Positions 8,901 to 17,241 of a stretch of DNA of 64,000 nucleotides are shown here, piece by piece. The first letter of the stretch is position 1. Each line of letters opens with the position of its first letter. The DNA is from Emcibacter sp048269205. GTDB lineage: Bacteria; Pseudomonadota; Alphaproteobacteria; Sphingomonadales; Emcibacteraceae. Where the stretch lies: the NCBI RefSeq assembly GCF_048269205.1, contig NZ_JBLXJC010000001.1:62001-126000 (forward strand), written 5' to 3'. The notes under the pieces are model-generated. The model saw nothing but the letters and a program-made list of their open reading frames with translations. It searched no databases and had not been told where the DNA came from. The position numbers and the translations under genes are program-made.

Positions 8901-10642
8901 TCGTTCAGCAGGATCGGCTGGCGCACTTCAAGACGCTTGTAGGAGCCCTCCACATCCAGGTCCAGCAGGTTCGGGCGCGGCCCGATGAAGGACACCAGCG
9001 ACATCACCGCTTCCTCGCGGATCGGATCGATCGGCGGGTTGGTCACCTGGGCGAAGTTCTGTTTGAAATAGCTATAAAGCGGCTTCGACTTGTCAGACAG
9101 GGCCGAGATCGGGGTATCGGTTCCCATTGACCCAAGGGCCTCCTGGCCGCTGGTGATCATCGGCGGCAGCAGAAGCTTCATGTCTTCCTGGGAATAGCCG
9201 AAGGCCTGCTGGCGGTCCAGAAGCGGCACGTCAGTGGTGTTCTGCGGCGCGCTTTCAGCGGGCAGGTCCTCCAGCTTGATCTGGGTCCGGGCCAGGGTTT
9301 CCTGATAGTTATGGGCGCCGGAATATTTTGCCTTGATTTCCTCGTCGGAAATGATGCGGCCTTCCTTGGTGTCGATCAGCAGCATCTTGCCGGGCTGCAG
9401 GCGCCATTTCTGGACGATTTTCTCTTCTGGCACGGGCAGCACACCCATTTCGGACGCCAGAATCACCATGTCGTCGTCGGTCACCAGGTAGCGGGCCGGA
9501 CGCAGGCCGTTTCGGTCGAGTGTGGCACCGATCTGGACACCGTCGGTAAAGGCCAGGGCAGCCGGGCCGTCCCAGGGTTCCATCAACGCGGCGTTATATT
9601 CATAGAAAGCGCGGCGTTGTTCATCCATCAGCGGATTGCCGGCCCAGGCCTCGGGCACCATCATCATCATGGCGTGCACGATGTCGTACCCGCCGGCCAC
9701 CATCAGCTCAAGGGCATTATCAAAGCAGGCAGTGTCGGACAGGCCCTCGGGGATCAGCGGCCAGAGTTTGGCCAGGTCCTCACCGAGGATTTTTGACTCC
9801 ATGCTGTAGCGCCGGGCGGCCATCCAGTTCACATTGCCGCGTACAGTGTTGATCTCGCCGTTGTGGCAGATCATGCGGAACGGCTGGGCCAGGCTCCAGG
9901 TTGGAAAAGTGTTGGTGGAAAAGCGCTGATGCACCAGGGCCAATGCGGATGTCATGTCCGTATCGCTGAGGTCGGTGTAATATTCACCTACCTGGCCGGC
10001 CAGAAGCATGCCTTTATAGAGCACGGTGCGGCTGGAACAGCTGTTGGCGTAATAGAAGCTGGTGTCGCCTTCCATCTCGATCACCGCATTGCTGAGCTGT
10101 TTGCGGATGATGTAGAGCTTGAGTTCGAAGTCGGCATTGGTCTTGCAGTTGTCGCCCATGGCGACAAAACCCTGGACGATTTTGGGCTCTGTCTTGCGCA
10201 CCCCGTCGCTGAATTTGGAATTATCCGTCGGCACATCGCGCCAGCCGAGGAACGTCTGGCCTTCCTGCGCGGTCAGTTCCTCGAATTTGGCTTTGATCTG
10301 ACCGGCGACTTTTTCGTCGTGGGGCAGAAAAACCATCAGAACGCCATATTCGCCCAGTTTCGGCAGAGTGATGCCGGCTTTTTTGGCTTCCTTCTGCATG
10401 AACTCGTCGGGCATCTGAATCAGGAGACCGGCGCCGTCACCGGCAAGCGGATCGGCGCCCACGGCGCCGCGATGGTCCAGATTCAGCAGAATCTGCAAGC
10501 CCTGCTTGACAATGTCATGGCTTTTCTTGCCCTTGATGTTGGCAACAAAACCGATACCGCATGCATCATGCTCGTTTTCGGGGTTATACAGTCCCTGAGC
10601 TTTGGGCAGACCCTGTTTGTTCAATGGCACCTGCTGGGTCAT
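5987..10642 (-). CDS. gltB: glutamate synthase (NADPH) large subunit
   Basis: A 1551-residue GltB, the usual length. A propeptide of about 27 residues precedes the nucleophile Cys28 in HDACGIGF of the class II glutamine amidotransferase domain. The central domain and the FMN-binding synthase domain follow (about residues 830-1200). The latter has the [3Fe-4S] signature C-x5-C-x4-C in CIMMRKCHLNTCP near residue 1140. The GXGXG beta-helix domain closes the protein (from about residue 1270). With GltD it makes two glutamates from glutamine and 2-oxoglutarate, the main ammonia assimilation route together with glutamine synthetase. An AGACGGAGAT Shine-Dalgarno region precedes the ATG. The 600-bp upstream gap holds the operon promoter. 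Confidence 0.97.
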   Translation of the reverse strand: MTQQVPLNKQGLPKAQGLYNPENEHDACGIGFVANIKGKKSHDIVKQGLQILLNLDHRGAVGADPLAGDGAGLLIQMPDEFMQKEAKKAGITLPKLGEYGVLMVFLPHDEKVAGQIKAKFEELTAQEGQTFLGWRDVPTDNSKFSDGVRKTEPKIVQGFVAMGDNCKTNADFELKLYIIRKQLSNAVIEMEGDTSFYYANSCSSRTVLYKGMLLAGQVGEYYTDLSDTDMTSALALVHQRFSTNTFPTWSLAQPFRMICHNGEINTVRGNVNWMAARRYSMESKILGEDLAKLWPLIPEGLSDTACFDNALELMVAGGYDIVHAMMMMVPEAWAGNPLMDEQRRAFYEYNAALMEPWDGPAALAFTDGVQIGATLDRNGLRPARYLVTDDDMVILASEMGVLPVPEEKIVQKWRLQPGKMLLIDTKEGRIISDEEIKAKYSGAHNYQETLARTQIKLEDLPAESAPQNTTDVPLLDRQQAFGYSQEDMKLLLPPMITSGQEALGSMGTDTPISALSDKSKPLYSYFKQNFAQVTNPPIDPIREEAVMSLVSFIGPRPNLLDLDVEGSYKRLEVRQPILLNEDLEKIRTIGDIPDNNFRTVTIDITYDAKDGAAGMEAAIDRINLLAEVSVIEGDNIIILSDRNVGPEHIAIPALLATSAVHHHLIRKGLRTSVGLVVETGEAREVHHFCVLAGYGAEAINPYLVFETIESMADQLPDDIDVATAQARYIKAVDKGILKVMSKMGISTYQSYCGAQIFDAVGLNSEFIEKYFTNTKGAVEGVGLTEVARETAMRHQDAFGDSLIYRNALDVGGDYAVRLRGEAHMWTSESISALQHAVRGNKADDYETFSRLINDQSERLLTPRGLFKIKSVGKAIPLDKVEPAAEIVKRFATGAMSFGSISREAHTNLAIAMNRIGGKSNTGEGGEEPDRFTPDRNGDLRRSAIKQVASGRFGVTTEYLVNADDIQIKMAQGAKPGEGGQLPGHKVDPVIAKVRHSTPGVGLISPPPHHDIYSIEDLAQLIYDLKNVNPEARISVKLVSEIGVGTVAAGVSKAKADHITISGYDGGTGASPLTSIKHAGSPWEIGLAETQQTLVLNRLRDRVAVQVDGGLKTGRDVIIGALLGADEFGFATAPLVASGCIMMRKCHLNTCPVGIATQDPVLRRKFTGTPEHVVNYFFFVAEEVRKMLAEMGVSSLNDIIGRSDLLDKNEAIRHWKADGLDFSSLFHKVPAEGSDDIFNSKTQEHKVHDILDRKLIKEAKNALEKGKPVTIESPIRNTDRSTGAMLSGELAKRHGFKGLEDDTIHVKLNGTAGQSFGAFVARGVTLELEGEGNDYVGKGLCGGRLVVYPPAVSKIVPEDSIIVGNTVLYGAISGECYFRGVAGERFAVRNSGAIAVVEGVGDHGCEYMTGGCVVVIGPTGRNFAAGMSGGIAYVLDEAGDFDRRCNLAMVDLEPVPAEDDMAKRAHQSGELEGHGRVDVLRNNLSGNDRERLVTLLENHARYTNSKRARQILDNLDEYLPKFVKVMPVEYRRALEEMASAQTSLSAYQEQGA

Positions 10643-11258
10643 TTTATCTCCGTCTCCTCAACTTAATCAATTGCAGGCCGCTGAAACAACCTTCTCGCCG
10701 GCTGGCTTTCTTGCCGGGAAGGCACCGTGTTTCTTTGGCCCCGGGCCTGCCGCAAACATATTCGGGAATATATTTTTGGCATGCCAAAGGCAGAAAGGCA
10801 CTGCTTCACTCTTTCAATGAAATGATGCAAGTGAAGTCATGCTTTCAGCACTGGTCGTTTAAGTATCCGCAGAATGTGATTATGTCTTTAAAGTTTCTGC
10901 AGTAAACCCTGTATCCGGGCATATTGGTACCGATAGACTTTGAAAAAAGCAAGTTTTTACATGCCTATGATGTTGCCCGAATTGGTCCGGAACGGTCCCT
11001 GGAAGCGAAAAAATAAAACGTTATCAATTAATTAACTTTGTTTGGAGCAACGGGAAAAAATTTCGCTTATTCTGTTTATACAGGATAAAATTCTCTTAAA
11101 TCGCCCTCCTGCGGCAGGTAATTTTGAACGCAAGGTCGTCAATCGCGGGGCTGGCCAGAGGTAACCAATTGATATATCTAGGGAACGAATGAAGGACATC
11201 GGGCCCGATTCCCGATGCCTTAAACTGATGTCTTACTAATAACGCGCAGCATATTCAG
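10643..11258. other. gltB/hrpB divergent intergenic region with palindromes
   Basis: A 616-bp gap with no convincing gene. It contains a perfect 14-bp palindrome TTTGGCATGCCAAA at 10775-10788, about 135 bp upstream of gltB, a candidate operator for the glutamate synthase operon. A hairpin CATCGGG/CCCGATG with a 7-nt loop (11197-11217) lies about 40-100 bp before the hrpB start candidates. It has no T tract, so it is not an intrinsic terminator. The remainder is AT-rich promoter-like DNA. Confidence 0.35.
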
Positions 11259-11300
11259 GTGGCGAAACTGACAGAGATAGACCGGATAAAAGATATTGCC

Positions 11301-13823
11301 ATGGGCACCGACCTGCCGGTCAGGGATATTCTGGCAGAGGTTGTGTCCTGTCTGCCGCGGCAGAACCGGCTTGTGGTCCAGGCCCCGCCCGGCGCCGGAA
11401 AAACCACCATCCTGCCGCTGGCGCTTCTGGGCAACGGTCTTGCCGGGGACGGCAGAATTCTGATGCTGGAGCCCCGCCGGCTTGCGACCCGGGCGGCGGC
11501 CCATCGCATGGCTGATCTTCTGGGCGAGGATATCGGCAGGACCGTGGGTTACCGGGTCCGGCTGGAAAGCCGTATCAGCCGTGAGAGCCGTATCGAGGTG
11601 GTGACCGAAGGCATTCTCACCCGTTATTTGCAGGATGACCCCTCGCTCGAGGGCATTTCCATGATTCTGTTTGACGAGTTCCATGAGCGCTCGCTTGAGG
11701 CGGACCTTGGTCTGGCGCTGGCGCTTGACTGTCAGGAGGGCTTGCGGGAAGACCTGAAGATCATCGTCATGTCGGCGACCCTTGACGGGGACCGTGTAGC
11801 GGCCCTGATGGACGATGCGCCGATTGTCACCAGCGAGGGTCGCAGTTTCCCGGTAGAGGCGCGCTATCTGGACAAGGACCCGCAGGACAGGATCGAGCCG
11901 CTGATGGCGGCGAAAATCCGTGACATCCTTGGCCGGGAAGCGGGCAGTATACTGGCCTTCCTGCCCGGCGCCGGGGAAATAAGGCGGGTGGCTGAACTTC
12001 TGGAGCAGGAAATCAGGGACAGGGATGTCATGATCTGTCCCCTTTTCGGTATGATGAGCAACGCCGGGCAGGACCGCGCCATCCAGCCGGCTCCCCCGGG
12101 CAAGCGAAAGATCGTGCTGGCCACATCCATTGCCGAAACCAGCCTGACCATTGAAGGGATTCGCATGGTGGTGGACAGTGGCCTGATGCGTTTGCCCCGG
12201 TATGATGTGCGCACGGGAATGAGCGGGCTCACGACCCAGAGGGTGTCCCGCGCGGCAGCCGATCAGCGGGCGGGTCGCGCCGGCAGACTTGCGCCCGGCA
12301 TTTGCTACCGGCTGTGGAGCGAGGCGTCGCAACGCAGCCTTATCCCCTTTTCGCCGCCGGAAATTTCACAGGCCGATCTGTCCCCATTGTTGTTGCAGCT
12401 TGCCAGCTGGGGGGTCACCGACCCTTCTGCCCTGCGCTGGCTGGATGCGCCCGAGAAGGCGCCGCTGGCAGAGGCCCGCGCCCTGCTCATGCGGCTGGGG
12501 GCGCTGGACGGTCAGGGGCATGTGACGGCCCATGGGCGGCAGATGGCCTCTCTCGGCATGCATCCCCGCCTGTCCCATATGATCCTGGGCGCAAGGGAGC
12601 ATGGCGCCGGGGCCACGGCCGTCTTGCTTGCCGCGCTTCTGGAAGAACGTGACTTTCTTCGTGGCCGGGAGGCGGATTTGGGGCAGCGTCTGGAAATTCT
12701 GTCCCTGCTTGCCGGGGGCGACAAATCGGTTTTGCGCCGTCCGGGAATAGACAGGGGGACCGTGCAGCGCATTTTGCGCCAGGCAAAAAACTGGCGCCGT
12801 GAACTGAGGCTTGGCAAAGAGGAAGAGCCGCATCGGGAAGAAGCTGCGCTTTGTATTGCCCTGGCCTACCCGGACCGCATCGCCGCCAGTCGCCAGAGGT
12901 CAGCGCCGCCCCGTCAGCGCAAGGGCCAGTTCCTGCTGGCCAGCGGTAGGGGCGCCACCCTGCCTGCGGAAGATCCACTGTCCATGGAAGATTATCTGGC
13001 CGTGGCGAGCCTGGACCGGGGCGATCGCGATGCCCGCATTTTTCTGGCGGCGCCCATTGATATCGGTGAAATCGAAGCGCTGTTCGGGGCAGAGATCAGC
13101 GAACAGAAAAATGTGATCTGGGAGGAGGCGGCCGGAACCATCAGGGCGAGCCTGCAACGCAGACTGGACAATCTTGTGTTGTCGGAAAAGCCTTTGAAAG
13201 AGGTTGATTCCGAACTGATCCGGGATGGCCTGCTGGATTATGTCCGGCGCACGGGAACGTCGGTCCTGCCCTGGGACAATAAGAGCCGGCATCTGTGCCA
13301 GCGGGTCACGTTCATCTGCCGTCATCGTCCGGACTGTGGTCTTCCGGATCTTTCCGAGGAAGGATTGCTGGCCGCTCTTGGCGAGTGGCTGGCCCCCTGG
13401 CTCACGGACTGCCGAAAAAAGGACGATCTGAAAAAGCTGAATATGGCGGAAATCATCTCCGCCTATGTGGGCTGGCAGGGGCAGCAGGAAGTGGAACGGC
13501 TGGCGCCGGAGAAAATGTCTGTGCCCGGCGGGTCGACGATCGCCCCGGACTATGACCAGGACCCGCCGGCTCTGGCGGTCAAGCTGCAGGAAATGTTCGG
13601 GGTCACGGATACGCCGGCAGTTCTGGACGGAGAGGTCAGGCTGGTGGTGCATTTGCTGTCGCCTGCCGGCAGGCCGTTGCAGGTCACAGGGGACCTGGCC
13701 GGTTTCTGGCGTACGGGGTATGAAGCGGTGCGCAAGGACATGCGGGGCCGCTATCCGAAGCACCCCTGGCCAGAGGATCCGCTGAGCGCCATTCCCACCC
13801 GCCGGACAAAGCCGAGGAAGTAA
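11301..13823 (+). CDS. hrpB: ATP-dependent RNA helicase HrpB
   Basis: About 840 residues. It is a DEAH/RHA-type helicase with Walker A APPGAGKTT near residue 31, a DEFH box in ILFDEFHERS, motif III MSATLDG, motif VI in QRAGRAGRLAPG, and the HA2 and HrpB C-terminal domains. HrpB is a superfamily 2 helicase of uncertain cellular role (RNA processing is assumed). I chose ATG 11301 because family members begin just before an LP-x-x-x-[IVL]L motif. A GTG at 11259 adds 14 residues, and neither start has a strong ribosome binding site. The nearest neighbours are on separate transcripts. Confidence 0.92.
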   Translation: MGTDLPVRDILAEVVSCLPRQNRLVVQAPPGAGKTTILPLALLGNGLAGDGRILMLEPRRLATRAAAHRMADLLGEDIGRTVGYRVRLESRISRESRIEVVTEGILTRYLQDDPSLEGISMILFDEFHERSLEADLGLALALDCQEGLREDLKIIVMSATLDGDRVAALMDDAPIVTSEGRSFPVEARYLDKDPQDRIEPLMAAKIRDILGREAGSILAFLPGAGEIRRVAELLEQEIRDRDVMICPLFGMMSNAGQDRAIQPAPPGKRKIVLATSIAETSLTIEGIRMVVDSGLMRLPRYDVRTGMSGLTTQRVSRAAADQRAGRAGRLAPGICYRLWSEASQRSLIPFSPPEISQADLSPLLLQLASWGVTDPSALRWLDAPEKAPLAEARALLMRLGALDGQGHVTAHGRQMASLGMHPRLSHMILGAREHGAGATAVLLAALLEERDFLRGREADLGQRLEILSLLAGGDKSVLRRPGIDRGTVQRILRQAKNWRRELRLGKEEEPHREEAALCIALAYPDRIAASRQRSAPPRQRKGQFLLASGRGATLPAEDPLSMEDYLAVASLDRGDRDARIFLAAPIDIGEIEALFGAEISEQKNVIWEEAAGTIRASLQRRLDNLVLSEKPLKEVDSELIRDGLLDYVRRTGTSVLPWDNKSRHLCQRVTFICRHRPDCGLPDLSEEGLLAALGEWLAPWLTDCRKKDDLKKLNMAEIISAYVGWQGQQEVERLAPEKMSVPGGSTIAPDYDQDPPALAVKLQEMFGVTDTPAVLDGEVRLVVHLLSPAGRPLQVTGDLAGFWRTGYEAVRKDMRGRYPKHPWPEDPLSAIPTRRTKPRK

Positions 13824-14016
13824 CCGGATGCCGGAAATGGTGTTCGGGAAATTCTTCCCTTTTTCGAGTCTTGATGTGCTATAATGTCCGACCGTGAAAA
13901 ATCCGCCGGACGCCGGGGGAGATTTTTCAGTGATAGATAAAATTTTATCCTGTCCAAAGTTAACTATATTCAGCCATTTTCTTACATAAAAATGACAGTC
14001 AAGTAAAAAGATTGAA

Positions 14017-14064
14017 ATACTAGTTATTGACAAGGGGCAGGGGTGTAAATACCATATCTTGTGT
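14017..14064 (+). promoter_or_regulatory. two NrdR-type boxes over a sigma-70-like nrdAB promoter
   Basis: Box 2 (14049-14064, ATACCATATCTTGTGT) matches 13 of 16 positions of the NrdR consensus ACACWATATWTWGTGT. Box 1 (14017-14032) matches about 10 of 16. The boxes start exactly 32 bp apart, the usual NrdR spacing of three helical turns. TTGACA (14027-14032) and TACCAT (14050-14055), 17 bp apart, form a -35/-10 pair lying inside the boxes. NrdR binding would therefore block RNA polymerase when dATP is plentiful. The rest of the 453-bp gap (13824-14276) has no gene and a long leader of about 210 nt. Confidence 0.6.
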
Positions 14065-14276
14065 CGAGGGTGATGCGAAGGGGTAGCGGAGCAGAAAGCT
14101 TTTATTATATAAGGTCCTAGCAGAAATTAACCATAAATGGGCCGGTTAAATCATAGTTTTTTTGCTCACCATTTTCAAAATGCATCGCTTTCATTATCGG
14201 GCAATTTTTTTGGCCTGGATTCTGGTTCCGAAATCGTTCGGGGGAATGATTTATAGGATAAAGTTGGGCGAATCGG

Positions 14277-16145
14277 ATGACAGGTTTTATGTATTCTAAA
14301 GGTGGGATAGTGTCGGTTTCAGTTCTTACAGATGCAGTTCAGGTCAAGGACCATTCACGGGTCGAGATAGATCCGTCACGTGATGCGCTTTTAACGGATT
14401 TCGGCAAGGCCACGCTGACGGACCGTTATCTTATGCCGGGTGAGTCCTTTCAGGACCTTTTTGCGCGTGTGGCCAGTTATTACGGAGATGATCGGGAGCA
14501 TTCCCAGCGTCTTTATGACTATATCAGTCAGCTTTGGTTCATGCCGGCAACGCCGGTGCTCTCAAATGGCGGCACCAAGCGCGGCTTGCCCATCTCCTGC
14601 TTCCTGAACGAGGCGGACGACAGCCTGAACGGTATTGTCGGCCTGTGGAACGAGAATGTCTGGCTGGCGGCCAAGGGCGGCGGCATCGGTAGTTACTGGG
14701 GCAATCTGCGCTCCATTGGTGAGTCTGTCTCTTCCAACGGTAAAACATCCGGCATCATTCCCTTCATTCGCGTGATGGACAGCCAGACCCTGGCCATTTC
14801 GCAGGGGTCCCTTCGGCGCGGCAGTGCAGCGGTTTATCTGCCGATCAGCCACCCGGAAATCGAGGAATTTATTGAAATTCGCCGCCCCACCGGGGGTGAT
14901 CCGAACCGCAAGGCGCTGAACCTGCATCATGGTATCGCCATTTCGGACGCTTTCATGCGGGCCGTTGAAAATGATGAGGAATGGGCGCTGCTGAGCCCCC
15001 ATGACCAGTCTGTGCAGCGCACCGTTGGCGCCCGTGACTTATGGATCCGTATTCTGACGGCCCGTATCGAGACCGGCGAACCCTATCTGCTGTTCAGCGA
15101 CCATGTGAACCGGGCGACGCCGGAACATCACAAGCTGGCGGGTCTGAATGTAAAGACTTCCAACCTGTGTTGCGAGATTACGTTGCCCACGGGCATCGAT
15201 CATCTGGGCAACCAGCGCACGGCCGTCTGCTGTCTTTCCTCACTCAATATGGAAAAATATGACGAGTGGAAAGATGACGATCTGTTTATTACCGATGTCA
15301 TGCGGTTCCTGGATAATGTGTTGCAGGATTTCATTGACAGGGCGCCGGACAGCATGGCCCGGGCCAAATATTCTGCCATGCGGGAACGTAGTGTCGGGCT
15401 TGGTGTGATGGGTTTCCATTCCTTCCTGCAGGACCGTATGATTCCGTTTGAATCCGTGATGGCCCAGGTCTGGAACAAGAAAGTCTTCAAGCACATCCAG
15501 GAACATGTGGATGCGGCGTCCCGCCAGCTGGCGGAAGAACGCGGCGCCTGCCCCGATGCGGCCGACTATGGTATTATGGAACGGTTTTCCAACAAGACCG
15601 CCATTGCGCCGACGGCCTCCATCTCCATCATCTGCGGCGGGGCCAGTCCGGGTATCGAGCCCATAGCGGCCAACAGCTTTACCCAGAAGACGCTTTCCGG
15701 ATCCTTCAATGTGCGCAGCCGGGCGCTGACCCGGCTTCTGGAGTCCAAGGGCAAGAATACCGACGAGATCTGGTCCAGCATCACTGTCAACGGCGGGTCC
15801 GTGCAGCATCTCGACTTCCTGACCCAGGATGAAAAGGATGTTTTCAAGACGGCCTTCGAACTGGATCAGCGCTGGGTCGTGGAGCATGCGGCCGATCGGG
15901 CGCCGATGATCGACCAGGCCCAGTCCGTGAACGTTTTCCTGCCGGCCGATGTGCACAAGCGTGACCTGCACCAGGTGCATTTCCAGGCCTGGAAAAAAGG
16001 TGTAAAGAGCCTGTATTACTGTCGTTCCCTGTCCATTCAGCGGGCGGAAAGCAGTGAAGCGTCCAGCAAAGCCGTTTTGGAAAAGGAAATGGCGGCCAGG
16101 GCTCAGGAAAGCGCCGATTACGAGGAATGTCTTTCCTGCCAGTAG
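14277..16145 (+). CDS. nrdA: class Ia ribonucleoside-diphosphate reductase, alpha subunit
   Basis: A 622-residue R1 subunit. It lacks an N-terminal ATP-cone, so it is shorter than E. coli NrdA and probably has no overall-activity allosteric site. Conserved features are the redox Cys in GLPISCFLNEADD, the active-site N-x-C-x-E motif in SNLCCEITLPT, the second redox Cys in AVCCLSSLNM, the PTASISIICGGASPGIEP loop and the C-terminal CLSC thiol pair that is re-reduced by thioredoxin or glutaredoxin. Together with NrdB it makes dNDPs. Start choice is open: ATG 14277 gives the longest form, while GTG 14310 has a better AAAGGTGG ribosome binding site. nrdB follows after 78 nt. Confidence 0.93.
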   Translation: MTGFMYSKGGIVSVSVLTDAVQVKDHSRVEIDPSRDALLTDFGKATLTDRYLMPGESFQDLFARVASYYGDDREHSQRLYDYISQLWFMPATPVLSNGGTKRGLPISCFLNEADDSLNGIVGLWNENVWLAAKGGGIGSYWGNLRSIGESVSSNGKTSGIIPFIRVMDSQTLAISQGSLRRGSAAVYLPISHPEIEEFIEIRRPTGGDPNRKALNLHHGIAISDAFMRAVENDEEWALLSPHDQSVQRTVGARDLWIRILTARIETGEPYLLFSDHVNRATPEHHKLAGLNVKTSNLCCEITLPTGIDHLGNQRTAVCCLSSLNMEKYDEWKDDDLFITDVMRFLDNVLQDFIDRAPDSMARAKYSAMRERSVGLGVMGFHSFLQDRMIPFESVMAQVWNKKVFKHIQEHVDAASRQLAEERGACPDAADYGIMERFSNKTAIAPTASISIICGGASPGIEPIAANSFTQKTLSGSFNVRSRALTRLLESKGKNTDEIWSSITVNGGSVQHLDFLTQDEKDVFKTAFELDQRWVVEHAADRAPMIDQAQSVNVFLPADVHKRDLHQVHFQAWKKGVKSLYYCRSLSIQRAESSEASSKAVLEKEMAARAQESADYEECLSCQ

Positions 16146-16223
16146 GAACGAGAAAACCTGCCGGGGTCTCTCCGGCAGGAAACTAAACAACAAACTCAAT
16201 TTTTCAGCTAAAGGGTTCCGCCC

Positions 16224-17183
16224 ATGTCCCTGCTAAAGGAACGTATTGTCTATAAACCATTCCAGTATCCCTGGGCTTACGATGCCTGGCTGACGCAACA
16301 GCGCATCCACTGGCTGCCGGAAGAAATTCCCATGGCTGACGATGTCAAGGACTGGAACATGAAGCTCAGTCCTACGGAAAAGCACCTGCTGACCCAGATT
16401 TTCCGCTTCTTCACCCAGGCGGACGTGGAAGTGAACAATTGTTATATGCGTCATTACACCCGGGTGTTCAAGCCGACCGAGGTGCAGATGATGCTGGCGG
16501 CCTTTTCCAACATGGAGACCATCCATGTGGCCGCCTACAGCCACCTGCTGGATACACTCGGCATTCCGGAAACGGAATATGAAGCTTTTCTCAAATATGA
16601 GCAGATGAAAGACAAATACGACTATATGCAGGTCTGGGGAGTGGACACCAAAGAGGATATCGCCAAGACCCTGGCGGTGTTTGGCGGGTTCACCGAGGGA
16701 CTGCAGCTGTTTGCCTCTTTTGCCATCCTGATGAATTTTCCCCGGTTCAACAAGATGAAAGGAATGGGCCAGGTGGTGACCTGGTCAGTACGGGATGAAA
16801 CCCTTCACACCAACAGTATCATCAAACTGTTCCACACTTTTGTGAAGGAAAACCCGGAAATCTGGACAGATGAACTGCAGGCTGACCTGACAGACGCCTG
16901 CCGGACGATTGTTGACCATGAAGACGCCTTCATTGATCTTGCCTTTGAACTTGGTGACATTGAGGGCCTGACGGCAACCGAGGTTAAAAACTATATCCGT
17001 TATATTGCCGACCGGCGTCTCAGTCAGCTTGGCCTGAGTCCCATCTATTACGTGGGCAACAATCCACTGCCCTGGATGGATGAAATCCTGAATGGTATCG
17101 AGCATACCAACTTCTTTGAAAACCGGGCCACGGAATATTCCAAGGCTTCGACCAAAGGAAAATGGGAAGACGCCTTCGACTGA
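16224..17183 (+). CDS. nrdB: class Ia ribonucleoside-diphosphate reductase, beta subunit
   Basis: A 319-residue R2 subunit. All metal ligands can be read: the Asp in FFTQADVEV, Glu and His in METIHVAAYSH, Glu in GGFTEGLQLF, and Glu and His in VRDETLHTN. The radical tyrosine is present four residues after the ETIH histidine. This is therefore a tyrosyl-radical (class Ia-like) R2, not the Tyr-less Ic type. It forms the diiron-tyrosyl cofactor that starts catalysis in NrdA. It is transcribed with nrdA under the NrdR-type boxes, and a strong terminator follows. Confidence 0.95.
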   Translation: MSLLKERIVYKPFQYPWAYDAWLTQQRIHWLPEEIPMADDVKDWNMKLSPTEKHLLTQIFRFFTQADVEVNNCYMRHYTRVFKPTEVQMMLAAFSNMETIHVAAYSHLLDTLGIPETEYEAFLKYEQMKDKYDYMQVWGVDTKEDIAKTLAVFGGFTEGLQLFASFAILMNFPRFNKMKGMGQVVTWSVRDETLHTNSIIKLFHTFVKENPEIWTDELQADLTDACRTIVDHEDAFIDLAFELGDIEGLTATEVKNYIRYIADRRLSQLGLSPIYYVGNNPLPWMDEILNGIEHTNFFENRATEYSKASTKGKWEDAFD

Positions 17184-17210
17184 TCGTTCTGCGGTAAAAT
17201 TAAAATCGGA

Positions 17211-17241
17211 AAACACCTTCCCTTTCGGAAGGTGTTTTTTT
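17211..17241 (+). terminator. nrdAB terminator
   Basis: AACACCTTCC and GGAAGGTGTT pair around a 5-nt loop and are followed by about eight T residues. The T tract overlaps the last bases of the convergent TPR gene. Confidence 0.92.

Noticed and set aside
5987..10642. Many long antisense frames within gltB, up to 400 codons
   Set aside because: They are the mirror of strongly biased gltB codon use; their predicted proteins are His/Gly-rich without any domain.
11197..11217. Hairpin CATCGGG/CCCGATG before hrpB as a terminator
   Set aside because: There is no T tract on either side, so it is not an intrinsic terminator; a leader role is possible but unsupported.
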